A stretch of 64,000 nucleotides of DNA, taken from contig NZ_JBHYFV010000001.1 in NCBI RefSeq assembly GCF_051859345.1, positions 124,001 to 188,000 of the forward strand, given 5' to 3'. The translations under genes and the position numbers were made by a program. Below, piece by piece: positions 9,291 to 19,942 of this stretch; position 1 is the first letter of the stretch; every line of letters begins with the position of its first letter. Origin of the DNA: Marivita sp051859345 (GTDB taxonomy: Bacteria > Pseudomonadota > Alphaproteobacteria > Rhodobacterales > Rhodobacteraceae). The notes under the pieces are model-generated. The model saw only the letters and a program-made list of their open reading frames with translations. It made no database searches and was not told the origin of the DNA.

Positions 9291-9304
9291 ACTGTCAATA
9301 CAGT
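9291..9304. promoter_or_regulatory. perfect dyad upstream of putA, candidate PutR operator
   Basis: ACTGT-CAAT-ACAGT is a perfect 5-4-5 inverted repeat in the putR-putA intergenic region, 31 bases upstream of the putA start. A weak -35-like TTGGAC overlaps its left edge (9287-9292) and a TA-rich stretch TAGAGTATAT follows at 9312-9321, so a bound regulator would sit in the core promoter. Lrp-family sites are usually degenerate, so the assignment is by position, not by consensus. Confidence 0.45.
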
Positions 9305-9335
9305 GTTAGTGTAGAGTATATGACTGGAGATCGCC

Positions 9336-12300
9336 ATGCCCCGTGATGAGCTGCCAAACCTGCGCCCCCTGATCGACGACAACACCTACGCCGATGAGGC
9401 GCGTGTCCTTGACCAACTTCGCACCAACGCGCAGCTGACCCAAGCCGACCGCGACGCCATCAAGGCCGACGCGACGAAACTGGTCACCGCGATCCGCGAA
9501 GATTCGCGTCCGGGGCTTATGGAAGTATTCCTCAGCGAGTACGGCCTGTCGACCGAAGAAGGCATTGCGCTCATGTGTCTGGCAGAGGCCCTGTTGCGTG
9601 TGCCGGACGCTGCGACCATCGACGCGCTGATCGAAGACAAGATTGCACCTTCAAACTGGGCCAGCCATCTGGGTGAAAGCACGTCACCCTTGGTCAACGC
9701 CTCAACCTGGGCGCTGATGCTGACAGGCAAGGTCTTGCAAGACGAAACGCCGGGCCCTGTCGGCCATCTTCGAGGTGCCATCAAACGTTTGGGCGAACCC
9801 GTGATCCGGTCTGCGGTCGGACGCGCGATGAAGGAAATGGGCGCACAGTTCGTTTTGGGCGAAACCATCCAATCGGCGATGACACGCGCGTCCAAGATGG
9901 AATCCAAGGGCTATACCTATTCCTATGACATGCTGGGCGAAGCGGCCCGCACCGAAACCGATGCACGTCGATATCACCTGTCCTATTCGCGGGCGATCAG
10001 TGCGATTGCCGAGGCCGCCAAATCAAAAGACATCCGCGACAATCCCGGTATTTCGGTCAAGCTTTCGGCCCTGCACCCGCGCTACGAAGAGGCGCAGCAC
10101 GACACGGTGATGAACGAAGTTGTCCCGCGCCTGCGCACGTTGGCCCAATTGGCGCGCTCGGCCGGGATTGGTCTGAACATCGACGCGGAAGAGGCAGATC
10201 GCCTGTCCATTTCCCTTGATGTGATCGAAGCGGTGCTGTCGGAATCGTCGCTCAAGGGCTGGGACGGATTTGGCGTGGTTGTTCAGGCGTATGGCCAACG
10301 TGCAGGCCATGTTATCGATTGGCTTTACAACCTTGCTGAACGTCTGGACCGCAAGATTATGGTGCGGCTGGTCAAGGGAGCCTATTGGGATACCGAAATC
10401 AAGCGCGCCCAGGTCGCCGGTCTTTCCGGGTTTCCGGTCTTCACGGCAAAGCACCACACCGACATCAGCTACATCAGCAACGCGCGCAAACTGCTTGGGA
10501 TGACAGACCGCATCTATCCGCAGTTCGCGACACATAACGCGCACACCGTCGCCGCGATTTTGCACATGGGCACCGACAAATCCGCCTTCGAATTCCAGCG
10601 CCTGCACGGGATGGGTGAAGCGCTTCATGACATTGTCAAAAGCGGTGAGCACACACGCTGCCGAATCTATGCACCGGTTGGCGCGCATCGCGATTTACTG
10701 GCCTATCTCGTGCGCAGACTCTTGGAAAACGGTGCCAACAGTTCATTTGTAAACCAGATCGTCGATACGGAGGTTCCGCCTTCGGAAGTCGCGGCTGATC
10801 CCTTTGATGCAGGCACAGTACCCAACCTGCCCACCGGCCCCGACCTTTTTGCGCCAGAGCGCCCGAACTCCAAGGGCTGGGATCTTACACATCGTCCAAC
10901 CCGCGCGGCAATCGAAGAGGCGCGCAATCCCTTTGCATCCTCGCAATGGACAGCCGCCCCATTGCTGGCGAGCAAGGCCAATACGGGCGACACCGGCCCG
11001 GTCATCAACCCTGCACGGTTTGGCGACACCGTTGGACAGGTCACATGGGCCACCGCAGACACGGTTGCCAGCGCCTGCGACGCGGCAGCGCCCTGGACAG
11101 AAACGGCATCCAGGAGGGCAGAGATCCTGAATCGCGCCGCCGATCTTTACGAGACGCATTACGGCGAACTTTTTGCAATTCTGGCACGCGAAGCCGGGAA
11201 ATCACTGCTCGACGCAGTGGCGGAACTGCGCGAGGCCGTGGATTTCCTGCGCTTCTATGCAGCCCGCGCCGAAGGCCCGGAACCGCAAGGTGTGTTTGCC
11301 TGTATCAGCCCATGGAACTTTCCCCTTGCCATCTTCACCGGTCAGATCGCGGCGGCCCTTGCCACCGGAAATGCCGTGTTGGCCAAACCGGCAGAGCAAA
11401 CCCCACTTGTCGCGCACCGTGCAGCAGAGCTTTTGCACGAGGCCGGTGTGCCACGCACAGCCCTGCAAATCCTGCCCGGTGCAGGTGATGTCGGAGCCGC
11501 ACTGACGTCTAACCCAAAGGTAAAGGGTGTCGCCTTTACCGGATCGACCGAAACCGCCCAGATCATTCATCGCAGCATGGCAGACAACCTTGATCCCGGC
11601 GCGCCGTTTATCGCCGAGACAGGTGGCCTTAACGCGATGATCGTCGACAGCACAGCCCTACCCGAACAGGCCGTGCAAGCCATTGTCGAATCCGCCTTCC
11701 AATCGGCGGGCCAGCGGTGTTCGGCCCTTCGCTGTCTTTATGTGCAGGAAGATATTGCCAAACCATTTACGGAAATGCTGACCGGTGCGATGGATGCATT
11801 GGTGATTGGCGATCCATGGACGTATGGCACCGATGTTGGTCCGGCCATTGACGCCGAAGCCCGCGATGGCATCACCACCTATATCGACACCGCCGAAGCA
11901 GAGGGCCGCGTTCTGCACCGCATTGCTCTTCCCGGGGGAGGCACCTACGTTCCGCCCGCCCTTGTGAAGGTGACCGGCATCGCCGAGATGGAGCGCGAGA
12001 TATTTGGCCCGGTTCTGCACATTGCAACCTTCAAAGCAAAAGACATCGACAAGGTGATCGATGCGATCAACGCCACGGGTTACGGACTCACGTTTGGGCT
12101 GCAAACGCGGATTGATGATCGGGTCCAGCATGTCTCGGACCGGATTGAAGCGGGCAATATCTACGTCAATCGAAACCAGATCGGCGCAATTGTCGGCAGC
12201 CAACCCTTTGGCGGTGAAGGCCTTTCCGGCACTGGCCCCAAAGCGGGCGGTCCGCATTACCTTGATCGCTTTCGCAAACATCCGGCTTCTGCAGAGGCTT

Positions 12301-12758
12301 CTCAATGGACAAGCCAGGACGACCGGAACCGTCTGACGAAAGCGCTCAGGACTGCCACTTCTGACACGTTGGTCAGCACCCGGTCCCTGCCAGGTCCAAC
12401 CGGCGAATCCAACGTTCTCACAACCCTGTCGCGCGGTCCCGTCCTGTGCCTTGGTCCGGGCAAGAACGCCACGCAAAAGCAGGCGCACGCCGTCGAAAAG
12501 CTGGGCGGCGTGGCTGTGATCGGCCAAGGAAATGTGGCCGCAGACTGGCTGTCTGACTTGCCGGTGGCCGGGATTATCTGGTGGGGCGACGATGCAACTG
12601 CGCGCGACTATCGCAAAGCGTTGGCCCAACGCACCGGTCCGATCCTGCCACTGATCACGGGATTGCCTGACACCGGCCATGTTTGCCGCGAACGACATGT
12701 CTGTGTCGACACAACGGCGTCGGGCGGAAATGCACAACTCCTGAGCGGCGCGGCTTGA
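9336..12758 (+). CDS. putA: bifunctional proline dehydrogenase / L-glutamate gamma-semialdehyde dehydrogenase
   Basis: A 1140-aa PutA that oxidises proline to pyrroline-5-carboxylate (FAD-linked) and then to glutamate (NAD-linked), with substrate channelling. The proline dehydrogenase barrel (about residues 60-480) shows NIDAEEADRL, MVRLVKGAYWDTEIKRA, YPQFATHNAHT and the YAPVGAHRDLLAYLVRRLLENG end. The aldehyde dehydrogenase domain (about 520-1000) shows ISPWNFPLAIFTGQ, GVAFTGSTETA, the general-base Glu in IAETGGLN and the catalytic Cys in SAGQRCSALR. A further C-terminal domain of about 100 residues resembles that of longer PutAs. The ribbon-helix-helix DNA-binding domain of E. coli PutA is absent, matching regulation by the divergent Lrp-type gene. 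Confidence 0.97.
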   Translation: MPRDELPNLRPLIDDNTYADEARVLDQLRTNAQLTQADRDAIKADATKLVTAIREDSRPGLMEVFLSEYGLSTEEGIALMCLAEALLRVPDAATIDALIEDKIAPSNWASHLGESTSPLVNASTWALMLTGKVLQDETPGPVGHLRGAIKRLGEPVIRSAVGRAMKEMGAQFVLGETIQSAMTRASKMESKGYTYSYDMLGEAARTETDARRYHLSYSRAISAIAEAAKSKDIRDNPGISVKLSALHPRYEEAQHDTVMNEVVPRLRTLAQLARSAGIGLNIDAEEADRLSISLDVIEAVLSESSLKGWDGFGVVVQAYGQRAGHVIDWLYNLAERLDRKIMVRLVKGAYWDTEIKRAQVAGLSGFPVFTAKHHTDISYISNARKLLGMTDRIYPQFATHNAHTVAAILHMGTDKSAFEFQRLHGMGEALHDIVKSGEHTRCRIYAPVGAHRDLLAYLVRRLLENGANSSFVNQIVDTEVPPSEVAADPFDAGTVPNLPTGPDLFAPERPNSKGWDLTHRPTRAAIEEARNPFASSQWTAAPLLASKANTGDTGPVINPARFGDTVGQVTWATADTVASACDAAAPWTETASRRAEILNRAADLYETHYGELFAILAREAGKSLLDAVAELREAVDFLRFYAARAEGPEPQGVFACISPWNFPLAIFTGQIAAALATGNAVLAKPAEQTPLVAHRAAELLHEAGVPRTALQILPGAGDVGAALTSNPKVKGVAFTGSTETAQIIHRSMADNLDPGAPFIAETGGLNAMIVDSTALPEQAVQAIVESAFQSAGQRCSALRCLYVQEDIAKPFTEMLTGAMDALVIGDPWTYGTDVGPAIDAEARDGITTYIDTAEAEGRVLHRIALPGGGTYVPPALVKVTGIAEMEREIFGPVLHIATFKAKDIDKVIDAINATGYGLTFGLQTRIDDRVQHVSDRIEAGNIYVNRNQIGAIVGSQPFGGEGLSGTGPKAGGPHYLDRFRKHPASAEASQWTSQDDRNRLTKALRTATSDTLVSTRSLPGPTGESNVLTTLSRGPVLCLGPGKNATQKQAHAVEKLGGVAVIGQGNVAADWLSDLPVAGIIWWGDDATARDYRKALAQRTGPILPLITGLPDTGHVCRERHVCVDTTASGGNAQLLSGAA

Positions 12759-12766
12759 CGCGCCGC
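12745..12766 (+). terminator. GC-rich hairpin over the putA stop codon
   Basis: GCGGCGCG (12745-12752) and CGCGCCGC (12759-12766) form a perfect 8-bp stem with the putA TGA in the loop. The bases after it (CGCTTTGG) are only weakly T-rich, so termination would be inefficient; read-through into the rhomboid gene 24 bases downstream is possible. Confidence 0.45.
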
Positions 12767-12789
12767 CGCTTTGGCACAACTCTCGCGGC

Positions 12790-13533
12790 ATGTTTCCCAT
12801 ACGCGATCATAATCCTTCGGGGCGCACGCCGTATGTCACCTACGCGCTGATTGTCGCGAATGTGGGCATCTTCCTGAGTTACTGGCCGCTTATGCAAAGC
12901 GACCAGCAGATCATGCGCTTCTACTTCGACTGGGCGCTGATTCCTGCACTGGTCAACGACGGTCAGGGCTGGGGTGGATTTCTGACGTCCATGTTTTTGC
13001 ACGGCGGATGGATGCACTTGCTGGGCAACATGTTGTTTCTCTTCATTTTTGGAGACAACCTGGAAGACGAAATGGGTCACGTCGGCTTTCTGCTCTTCTA
13101 CCTTGCGGCTGGGCTGGGGGCCGGGTTCATTCACTACATCAGCGCGCCAGGTTCACCTGTGCCAACGGTAGGTGCATCAGGGGCCATTGCCGGGGTCATG
13201 GGGGGCTATCTTCTCCTTTTTCCGAAGGCCAAGGTCGATATTCTGATCATCATCGTCATCATATTCCGCATCTTTCCGATCCCGGCCTGGATCATGCTGG
13301 GACTGTGGTTCGCAATGCAAATCTTCGGCGGGTTCGGCACGGCCGCTGATGAAGGTGGCGTCGCCTATTGGGCGCATGTCGGCGGTTTCGTCATTGGCCT
13401 TGTGCTAACCTTTCCGGTGTGGGTGCGCCTTGGCGGACCGGCATTCTGGAGCCGCACCGACGGCCACCCGCCGCACCCTGACGCAAAATACAAGCTGTCC
13501 CGCACAAACGTGCCGGCGGTTCGTCGGAAATGA
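12790..13533 (+). CDS. rhomboid family intramembrane serine protease
   Basis: A 247-aa polytopic membrane protein with the rhomboid fold. Asn80 in HLLGNM, the nucleophile Ser130 in VGASGAIAGVMGGY and His196 in YWAHVGGFVIG give the full catalytic set, so it should be active. It starts MFPIRDHNPS, the usual bacterial form. About six membrane helices are visible. The gene follows putA by about 30 bases and overlaps the GFA gene by four bases (ATGA). Its membrane-protein substrates cannot be predicted. Confidence 0.93.
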   Translation: MFPIRDHNPSGRTPYVTYALIVANVGIFLSYWPLMQSDQQIMRFYFDWALIPALVNDGQGWGGFLTSMFLHGGWMHLLGNMLFLFIFGDNLEDEMGHVGFLLFYLAAGLGAGFIHYISAPGSPVPTVGASGAIAGVMGGYLLLFPKAKVDILIIIVIIFRIFPIPAWIMLGLWFAMQIFGGFGTAADEGGVAYWAHVGGFVIGLVLTFPVWVRLGGPAFWSRTDGHPPHPDAKYKLSRTNVPAVRRK

Positions 13534-13898
13534 TCAAGCCGGTCAGGATCACCTGCCATTGCGGCGCAGTTGAACTGGAAGCCGTTCCAAGCGAAGACCT
13601 GAGCACAGCGCGCAGGTGCGATTGTTCCTATTGCCGCCGTCGGGGGACCCCGACCGCCACGGTGGCCCTTGATACCCTGAAGGTGATCCAAGGTGAAGAA
13701 AACTTGGCACTTTACAGCTTTGGAACGCACACCGCCAAGCATTATTTCTGCAAGACATGCGGCATCTACACCCATCACCAGCGCCGTTCGAACCCAAACG
13801 AATATGGCGTGAACATGGGCTGCATCGAAGGCGTGAACCCAAAGGACTATGAACCAATTGGCTGGCATGATGGCGTGAATCACCCTTCCGACACATGA
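13530..13898 (+). CDS. GFA (glutathione-dependent formaldehyde-activating-like) zinc protein
   Basis: A 122-aa protein of the GFA/CENP-V fold. Zinc ligands are visible as CHCG (residues 8-11), CDCSYC in the next cluster and CKTCG further on, the typical arrangement of a structural and a second zinc site. Despite the family name, most members are not proven to act on formaldehyde. It is translationally coupled to the rhomboid gene by an ATGA overlap, an association I cannot explain functionally. Confidence 0.88.
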   Translation: MIKPVRITCHCGAVELEAVPSEDLSTARRCDCSYCRRRGTPTATVALDTLKVIQGEENLALYSFGTHTAKHYFCKTCGIYTHHQRRSNPNEYGVNMGCIEGVNPKDYEPIGWHDGVNHPSDT

Positions 13899-14007
13899 TC
13901 CAGCCACGCTAGCGACCAAATCCGAACAAAGCCTGAAGACGCGTGATTGCACGGCCCCGTCTGCGCGTGTATCCCTCGGCAAAACCGAAATCCAAAGGAA
14001 CGCAGCC

Positions 14008-15663
<1,656 letters not shown>

Positions 15664-15717
15664 GCGGAGTATAATCCGGTCGGGTGTTCTTTGGGGCGGC
15701 TTCAGTACAGCCGCGCC

Positions 15718-16203
15718 TCAGACCGTCCCGCCGACCGCCAAAGCCACGACCCACATGCCCAGCGCAAAAACGGTGTGTGCGACAAGGCCCATGCGACGTC
15801 CACGCCACGGGTCTTCGGTCTTGCTTGCTGCCCAGCCAAGTCCCATGCCCGGTTGCAGCAGAAACCAGCCAGCGGCAATGGTCAGGATCGAGAACACCCA
15901 GAGCGGCAGAAATGCCGCACCGGTCAGCCAGCCGGGCCCGACGATCACCAGGAACAGCACGCCGTAGAAGATGCCGACTCCGTAGTGTACGGCCCAGCCG
16001 ATGCCGGTTTCTCCAGCGACCGGTGAAATCGCACCGATATCGTCGTTGAACACCTGCCCTTTTGTCACCTGCACCGACCAGCGCCCGACATTGCCCCAGT
16101 TCGGCAAGGGCAGCCCGGCCACCTGCCGAAGCAGGAGCGCCCAGAGGTCCATGGCCAATGTGCCTCCAATGCCCATCAGAACACCTGTGATCATCCAGCC
16201 CAT
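15718..16203 (-). CDS. DUF2938 family integral membrane protein
   Basis: A 161-aa hydrophobic protein with four predicted membrane helices (about residues 1-25, 68-90, 96-118 and 140-160). The pattern MGIGGTLAMDLWALLLR, GNVGRW and VHYGVGIFYG fits DUF2938, a family of unknown function. A ribosome binding site (AGGGAGT) sits before the ATG. It is followed about 60 bases upstream on the same strand by trxC, so they may be co-transcribed. Confidence 0.85.
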   Translation of the reverse strand: MGWMITGVLMGIGGTLAMDLWALLLRQVAGLPLPNWGNVGRWSVQVTKGQVFNDDIGAISPVAGETGIGWAVHYGVGIFYGVLFLVIVGPGWLTGAAFLPLWVFSILTIAAGWFLLQPGMGLGWAASKTEDPWRGRRMGLVAHTVFALGMWVVALAVGGTV

Positions 16204-16266
16204 TCTGTACTCCCTTCCGTTGCGAGGGGCAGAGTACAGGTTGCGACGGAAAAGCCAATGCGGGCG

Positions 16267-16689
16267 CTAGCCGACCCACCCAACGATCTGATCCGCGCGC
16301 ATTGCGCCGGACTGGCGTGCCGCCTCGCGGCCACCGACAAAGCGGATCATCGTCGGAATTCCCCGGATACCGTAGGTCTGACCGGATTTCGGGAATTCCT
16401 CGGTGTTCAGCTTGACCAGTCGGGCCGAGCCTTTGAGCGAGCCAGCGGCCTTGCTGAACTCCGGACCCATCATCTTGCAAGGACCACACCATGGCGCCCA
16501 GAAGTCCACGACCAAAGGAACCTCGTCATTGCGTGCCGCCTTCTGAAGTGTGGTCCAGTCCACCTCGACCGCCTTGCCGGGCATCAATGATGCGCCACAG
16601 GTGCCACATTTCGGACCGGCATTGAGCCGCTCTTCGGGTACGCGATTGACCTGACCACAGTCGAGACATGTGAGTTTCTTGCCGGACAT
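16267..16689 (-). CDS. trxC: thioredoxin TrxC (thioredoxin 2)
   Basis: A 140-aa two-domain thioredoxin. An N-terminal zinc finger uses Cys8, Cys11, Cys28 and Cys31 (CLDC and CGTC), and the catalytic WCGPC lies at residues 67-71 followed by the usual cis-Pro region GIRGIPTMI. This is the TrxC form, a cytosolic disulfide reductase whose zinc finger tunes redox behaviour. An AAGGAGA ribosome binding site precedes the start. Confidence 0.95.
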   Translation of the reverse strand: MSGKKLTCLDCGQVNRVPEERLNAGPKCGTCGASLMPGKAVEVDWTTLQKAARNDEVPLVVDFWAPWCGPCKMMGPEFSKAAGSLKGSARLVKLNTEEFPKSGQTYGIRGIPTMIRFVGGREAARQSGAMRADQIVGWVG

Positions 16690-16929
16690 TCTCAGTCTCC
16701 TTCATTACATTCAAATTTCAATATATGATGCGTCAACTTCTTCAACAAGGCCAACGCCACAAGGGACATCCCTCTTGCCAGACTCAGTGCAATCTGTCAT
16801 ACGCGGCAGGGCTAACGATCTTCTACTCGACCTACTGTTTTCCGACACCGGCACGCAGCTTTCGATCCAGACGTGACTTTGCCGGGTTGCCGCATATCGC
16901 GGGCAACGGAAAACACAAGGATACTTCAC

Positions 16930-17136
16930 ATGGCTTCTGGCACAGTGAAATGGTTCAACACCACCAAAGGCTACGGCTTTATCGCACCTGATGGCGGCTC
17001 CAAGGACGTCTTCGTCCACATCTCCGCTGTTGAGCGGTCCGGCCTCACAGGCCTCAGCGACGATCAGAAAGTGACCTTCGACATCGAGAACGGTCGCGAC
17101 GGTCGCGAAAGCGCAATCAACCTCGCGCTGGCGTAA
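16930..17136 (+). CDS. cspA: cold-shock domain protein, CspA family
   Basis: A 68-aa single cold-shock domain with RNP1 (KGYGFI) and RNP2 (VFVHIS), an RNA chaperone fold. I chose ATG at 16930 (MASGTVKWFN) over a longer in-frame start at 16873 because the family begins at this point and all paralogues share it. The roughly 240 bases upstream probably include a long 5' UTR, as is usual for cold-shock genes. It is about 85% identical (58/68) to the second copy at 18843. Confidence 0.95.
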   Translation: MASGTVKWFNTTKGYGFIAPDGGSKDVFVHISAVERSGLTGLSDDQKVTFDIENGRDGRESAINLALA

Positions 17137-17158
17137 GCCACACCCGAATTTCGGATCG

Positions 17159-17199
17159 AAAGCCGCCCGGATGCTCTGCGTCCGGGCGGCTTTTCTTTT
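17159..17199 (+). terminator. strong intrinsic terminator of the first cspA gene
   Basis: AGCCGCCCGGA (17161-17171) pairs perfectly with TCCGGGCGGCT (17181-17191) around a 9-base loop, followed by TTTTCTTTT. Flanking A and T bases extend the stem. It lies 22 bases after the stop codon. Confidence 0.95.
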
Positions 17200-17396
17200 C
17201 GGGATCAAAGATGTTCAGCAACGCTCTTGCATCACCTTTGGGTGAGCGGCCGCGCGAATTGTTGCCTTTGTGCCGCAATTGCGCCCCCAGGAAGCAGGAA
17301 CCCTATGGCTATGTTCTTGCCTTCGCTCAAAGCGGTGGCAAAATCCCGTTGCTCGGCTGAAAAGTGAGCCACGCAAACAAAGGACTGTCACTTCTC

Positions 17397-17957
17397 ATGG
17401 TTTCCCGTCGATATTTTCTAGTTGCCGCTGCCGCTGGTCTGGCAGCTCCAAGCGTTGTCACAGCACAGGGATTTCAGATCAATCCCATCTATCGCCCTCA
17501 GGACGTGCGGATCAAAAGCGAAATCTCTCCGGGTCAGATCGTGATCCTACCGCGCGCGCATTTCCTGTATCATGTAACCGAGCCGGGTGTCGCGCGACGC
17601 TATGGTGTGGGTGTCGGTCGTGCGGGACTGGAATTCACGGGCACTGCCGAGATCGCCGTCAAAAAGGAATGGCCGACCTGGCGTCCTACCGACGAGATGA
17701 TCGAACGCGAACCCAAGACCTATTCGGAATTCGTCGACAATGATTACGTTCAACCGGGTGGCCCCGGCAATCCGCTGGGCGCGCGCGCTCTTTACCTGTT
17801 CCAGAACGGACGTGACACCTTTTTCCGGATTCACGGCACGACATCACCGCAATCAATCGGACAGTCGGTTTCCAACGGGTGCATCCGGATGTTGAATGAA
17901 CACGTTCAGGATCTTTACGAGCGTGTGCCGATCGGCACCGTTGTCACCGTTCTCTGA
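17397..17957 (+). CDS. L,D-transpeptidase (YkuD domain), exported
   Basis: A protein of about 186 aa starting MVSRRYFLVAAAAGLAAPS, a twin-arginine-like signal with cleavage near TAQG; a GTG 33 bases upstream is an alternative start. The YkuD catalytic motif is present: His146 in IHGTTSP and the nucleophile Cys162 in SVSNGCIRM. Such enzymes form 3-3 crosslinks in peptidoglycan or attach proteins to it. It stands alone between a cspA gene and a small membrane-protein gene. Confidence 0.93.
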   Translation: MVSRRYFLVAAAAGLAAPSVVTAQGFQINPIYRPQDVRIKSEISPGQIVILPRAHFLYHVTEPGVARRYGVGVGRAGLEFTGTAEIAVKKEWPTWRPTDEMIEREPKTYSEFVDNDYVQPGGPGNPLGARALYLFQNGRDTFFRIHGTTSPQSIGQSVSNGCIRMLNEHVQDLYERVPIGTVVTVL

Positions 17958-18094
17958 AATATAGTGCAGAACCGGGGGCCGATCTGCATGCGTCTCCGGT
18001 TTTCCATCCTGCTGCCACACTACCTGCACAATCTTCGGCCCTTAATCGGCTGTTAAAAGGTGTTGGTGCATCCTCATCGCAAAGGAGCATGGTC

Positions 18095-18268
18095 ATGGCA
18101 GTTATCTCACTCATCGCTGGAAGCGTATTGGGCTGGCTCGTTGCGGCGGGTGCCTTGATTGCGGGCACTTTGGCGTCAACGGCATTGATCGTCTTTCTCC
18201 TTACCAGCCTGTCTTTTACCGCCATCACGCTTTACGCCGCCAGCACAAGATTGCCGCAACAGGCGTGA
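18095..18268 (+). CDS. small hydrophobic membrane protein (57 aa), unknown
   Basis: A 57-aa frame starting MAVISLIAGSVLGW with an AAAGGAG ribosome binding site at 18081-18087, seven bases before the ATG; another ATG two codons upstream is too close to that site. Residues 3-50 are almost entirely hydrophobic, with room for two membrane helices, and the end STRLPQQA is polar. Codon choice is GC-rich like its neighbours. I do not recognise the family. It converges on the next small membrane-protein gene. Confidence 0.6.
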   Translation: MAVISLIAGSVLGWLVAAGALIAGTLASTALIVFLLTSLSFTAITLYAASTRLPQQA

Positions 18269-18330
18269 AAAAACACGCGTGAACCATTCGCATGGTCCGC
18301 GCGCGATATTTTGCCGATGGCTTTCCTTGG

Positions 18331-18594
18331 CTAAAGCAGAACGCTGATGACCAAAAGGTTGGGAATTATGAACACGGCGGCAATGCAAATCAGCTTTGCC
18401 CAGTGTGACGCCATTCGAAACGATTTATTCTCTTCCAGAGCATCGCCATAGGCCATTGCCGCGAATAAAAGCGCGCCAGATTGTCCGTTTTCGATCAAGC
18501 GGTTACGCTCGATCTCTGCGCGGGCTTCGGCGTAGCGCGCGTCCAACGATTGCTGTTCTGTCTTGGCGGCGGCCCTCGCGTCCAAACCTGACAT
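18331..18594 (-). CDS. small single-span membrane protein (87 aa), unknown
   Basis: Starting MSGLDARAAAKTEQQSLDAR, with an AGGGAGA site just upstream of 18594. The first 50 residues are charged and probably helical (coiled-coil-like), and the last 25 form one membrane helix (KLICIAAVFIIPNLLVISVL), so this looks like a C-tail-anchored protein. I do not recognise the family and the neighbours do not explain it. Confidence 0.6.
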   Translation of the reverse strand: MSGLDARAAAKTEQQSLDARYAEARAEIERNRLIENGQSGALLFAAMAYGDALEENKSFRMASHWAKLICIAAVFIIPNLLVISVLL

Positions 18595-18842
18595 GTTCAC
18601 TCTCCCTGAAGTCAAAGACCCCCTAATGATGGCTTCGTTGGAAACTAAGACAACCCCGTTTCATGTCAAAGCGACGGTGCGGCTTTTTTCTTGCGTCGAA
18701 ATTGGAATCACCTGAAAACTTGTGGGGCAAAGTTACCAATATCGACCACTGCTCCGACACGGCTCAGTTAAGCGATTTTGACTGACCGAGCCCGTCGTGC
18801 CGTCTTGCCCGGCGGAAGACAAGACAGACAGGAGTAGAACGG

Positions 18843-19049
18843 ATGGCCACTGGCACCGTCAAATGGTTCAATACGACTAAAGGTTACGGCTTCATTGCAC
18901 CCGAAGGGGGCGGCAAGGATGTCTTTGTACATATCTCTGCAGTCGAACGGTCCGGTCTGACCGGACTCGCCGATGATCAGAAAGTGACCTACGATCTTGA
19001 AGCAGGTCGCGACGGTCGCGAAGCAGCGATCAACATTTCGCTCGCCTGA
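18843..19049 (+). CDS. cspA: cold-shock domain protein, CspA family (second copy)
   Basis: A 68-aa cold-shock protein (MATGTVKWFN..) with RNP1 KGYGFI and RNP2 VFVHIS, differing at ten positions from the copy 1.9 kb upstream in the same orientation. A GACAGGAG ribosome binding site precedes it. The differences are conservative and lie mainly in the second half, consistent with an older duplication. A short GGACTGG/CCAGTCC hairpin at 19060-19075 lacks a T-run. Confidence 0.95.
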   Translation: MATGTVKWFNTTKGYGFIAPEGGGKDVFVHISAVERSGLTGLADDQKVTYDLEAGRDGREAAINISLA

Positions 19050-19249
19050 CCCGCGATCAGGACTGGGTCCAGTCCAACATCCCTGGCCTCGGCGATGTTC
19101 AATCGGCCATCAGGCCAAGGCGGAAACAGGCCACGGGCGGCGTCGCTGTCGCCCGTAAAACATTGCTTGCCGTCATATGGTCCAGAAGCAATGCCCGGCC
19201 ATTGCTGCCAACTCAGACACATCCAAGATCAGGAAGACCCGCCCGTGCA

Positions 19250-19924
19250 TCAATCCGACGCGCGTTCGGCCAATTCCGCAACCGCTGGCCCCATCGCCTC
19301 GACGATCAGGTCCACGCCTTGGGCATTGGGGTGAATCCCGTCCATCTGCATCACGTCCCGCAATTCAGCCGGTGTATCCCCGACGCTGTATAACCCTTCG
19401 AAAAAACGCGGGAAATAAAGCGCATCGTAGTCCTTGGCCAGTTCAGGGTACATCGCGTCGAACTCGGCTTTGTAATCGGGTCCGTAATTTCCGGGCGCTT
19501 CCATCCCCACCACGAGAACCTCAAGATCATTCTCCTGTGCCACCTTGAGGATACCCTCCAGATTGGCCCGTGACACTGCCGGATCCAGCCCACGCAAAAG
19601 GTCATTGCCCCCAAGCGCCACGATCAGCGCTTCCGTCGCCGGGGTCAAAGACCATGCTACCCGTGACAGGCCACCCGCCGTCGTATCACCCGAGACCCCG
19701 GCATTGACCAAACGCACATCTAGCCCTTGCTCTTCGAGCCAGTTGCGCATCTTTGGGACAAAGCCATTATCGTCGATCAACCCGTAACCCGCCGTCAGGC
19801 TGTCGCCCAACGCAATGATTTCAACAGGCTCTGCCCGTGCGGCCGTTACTGTGCACAGACACACAGCCACCATGTACACCTTGCTCAGCATCCGCGACGC
19901 CCCATATGTGAATGAACGAAACAT
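19250..19924 (-). CDS. exported GDSL arylesterase/lysophospholipase, TesA-like
   Basis: A SGNH-fold hydrolase of about 224 aa. Block I is ALGDSLTAGYG with the nucleophile Ser, block II GVSGDTTAGG, block III GGNDLLRG with the oxyanion Asn, and block V has Asp and His in MDGIHPN. An N-terminal signal peptide ends near TAARA-EP, so it acts in the periplasm. Start at 19924 (MFRSFTYG) or 19891 (MLSKVYM) is undecided. Its start lies 18 bases from the divergent ABC ATPase gene, the common tesA-ybbA-ybbP arrangement. Confidence 0.92.
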   Translation of the reverse strand: MFRSFTYGASRMLSKVYMVAVCLCTVTAARAEPVEIIALGDSLTAGYGLIDDNGFVPKMRNWLEEQGLDVRLVNAGVSGDTTAGGLSRVAWSLTPATEALIVALGGNDLLRGLDPAVSRANLEGILKVAQENDLEVLVVGMEAPGNYGPDYKAEFDAMYPELAKDYDALYFPRFFEGLYSVGDTPAELRDVMQMDGIHPNAQGVDLIVEAMGPAVAELAERASD

Positions 19925-19942
19925 GATAAAGCACCGCCCCCT

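Noticed and set aside
16690..16929. Possible extra gene upstream of the first cspA on either strand
   Set aside because: The frames lack ribosome binding sites and normal codon use. The region is better explained as a promoter and long 5' UTR.
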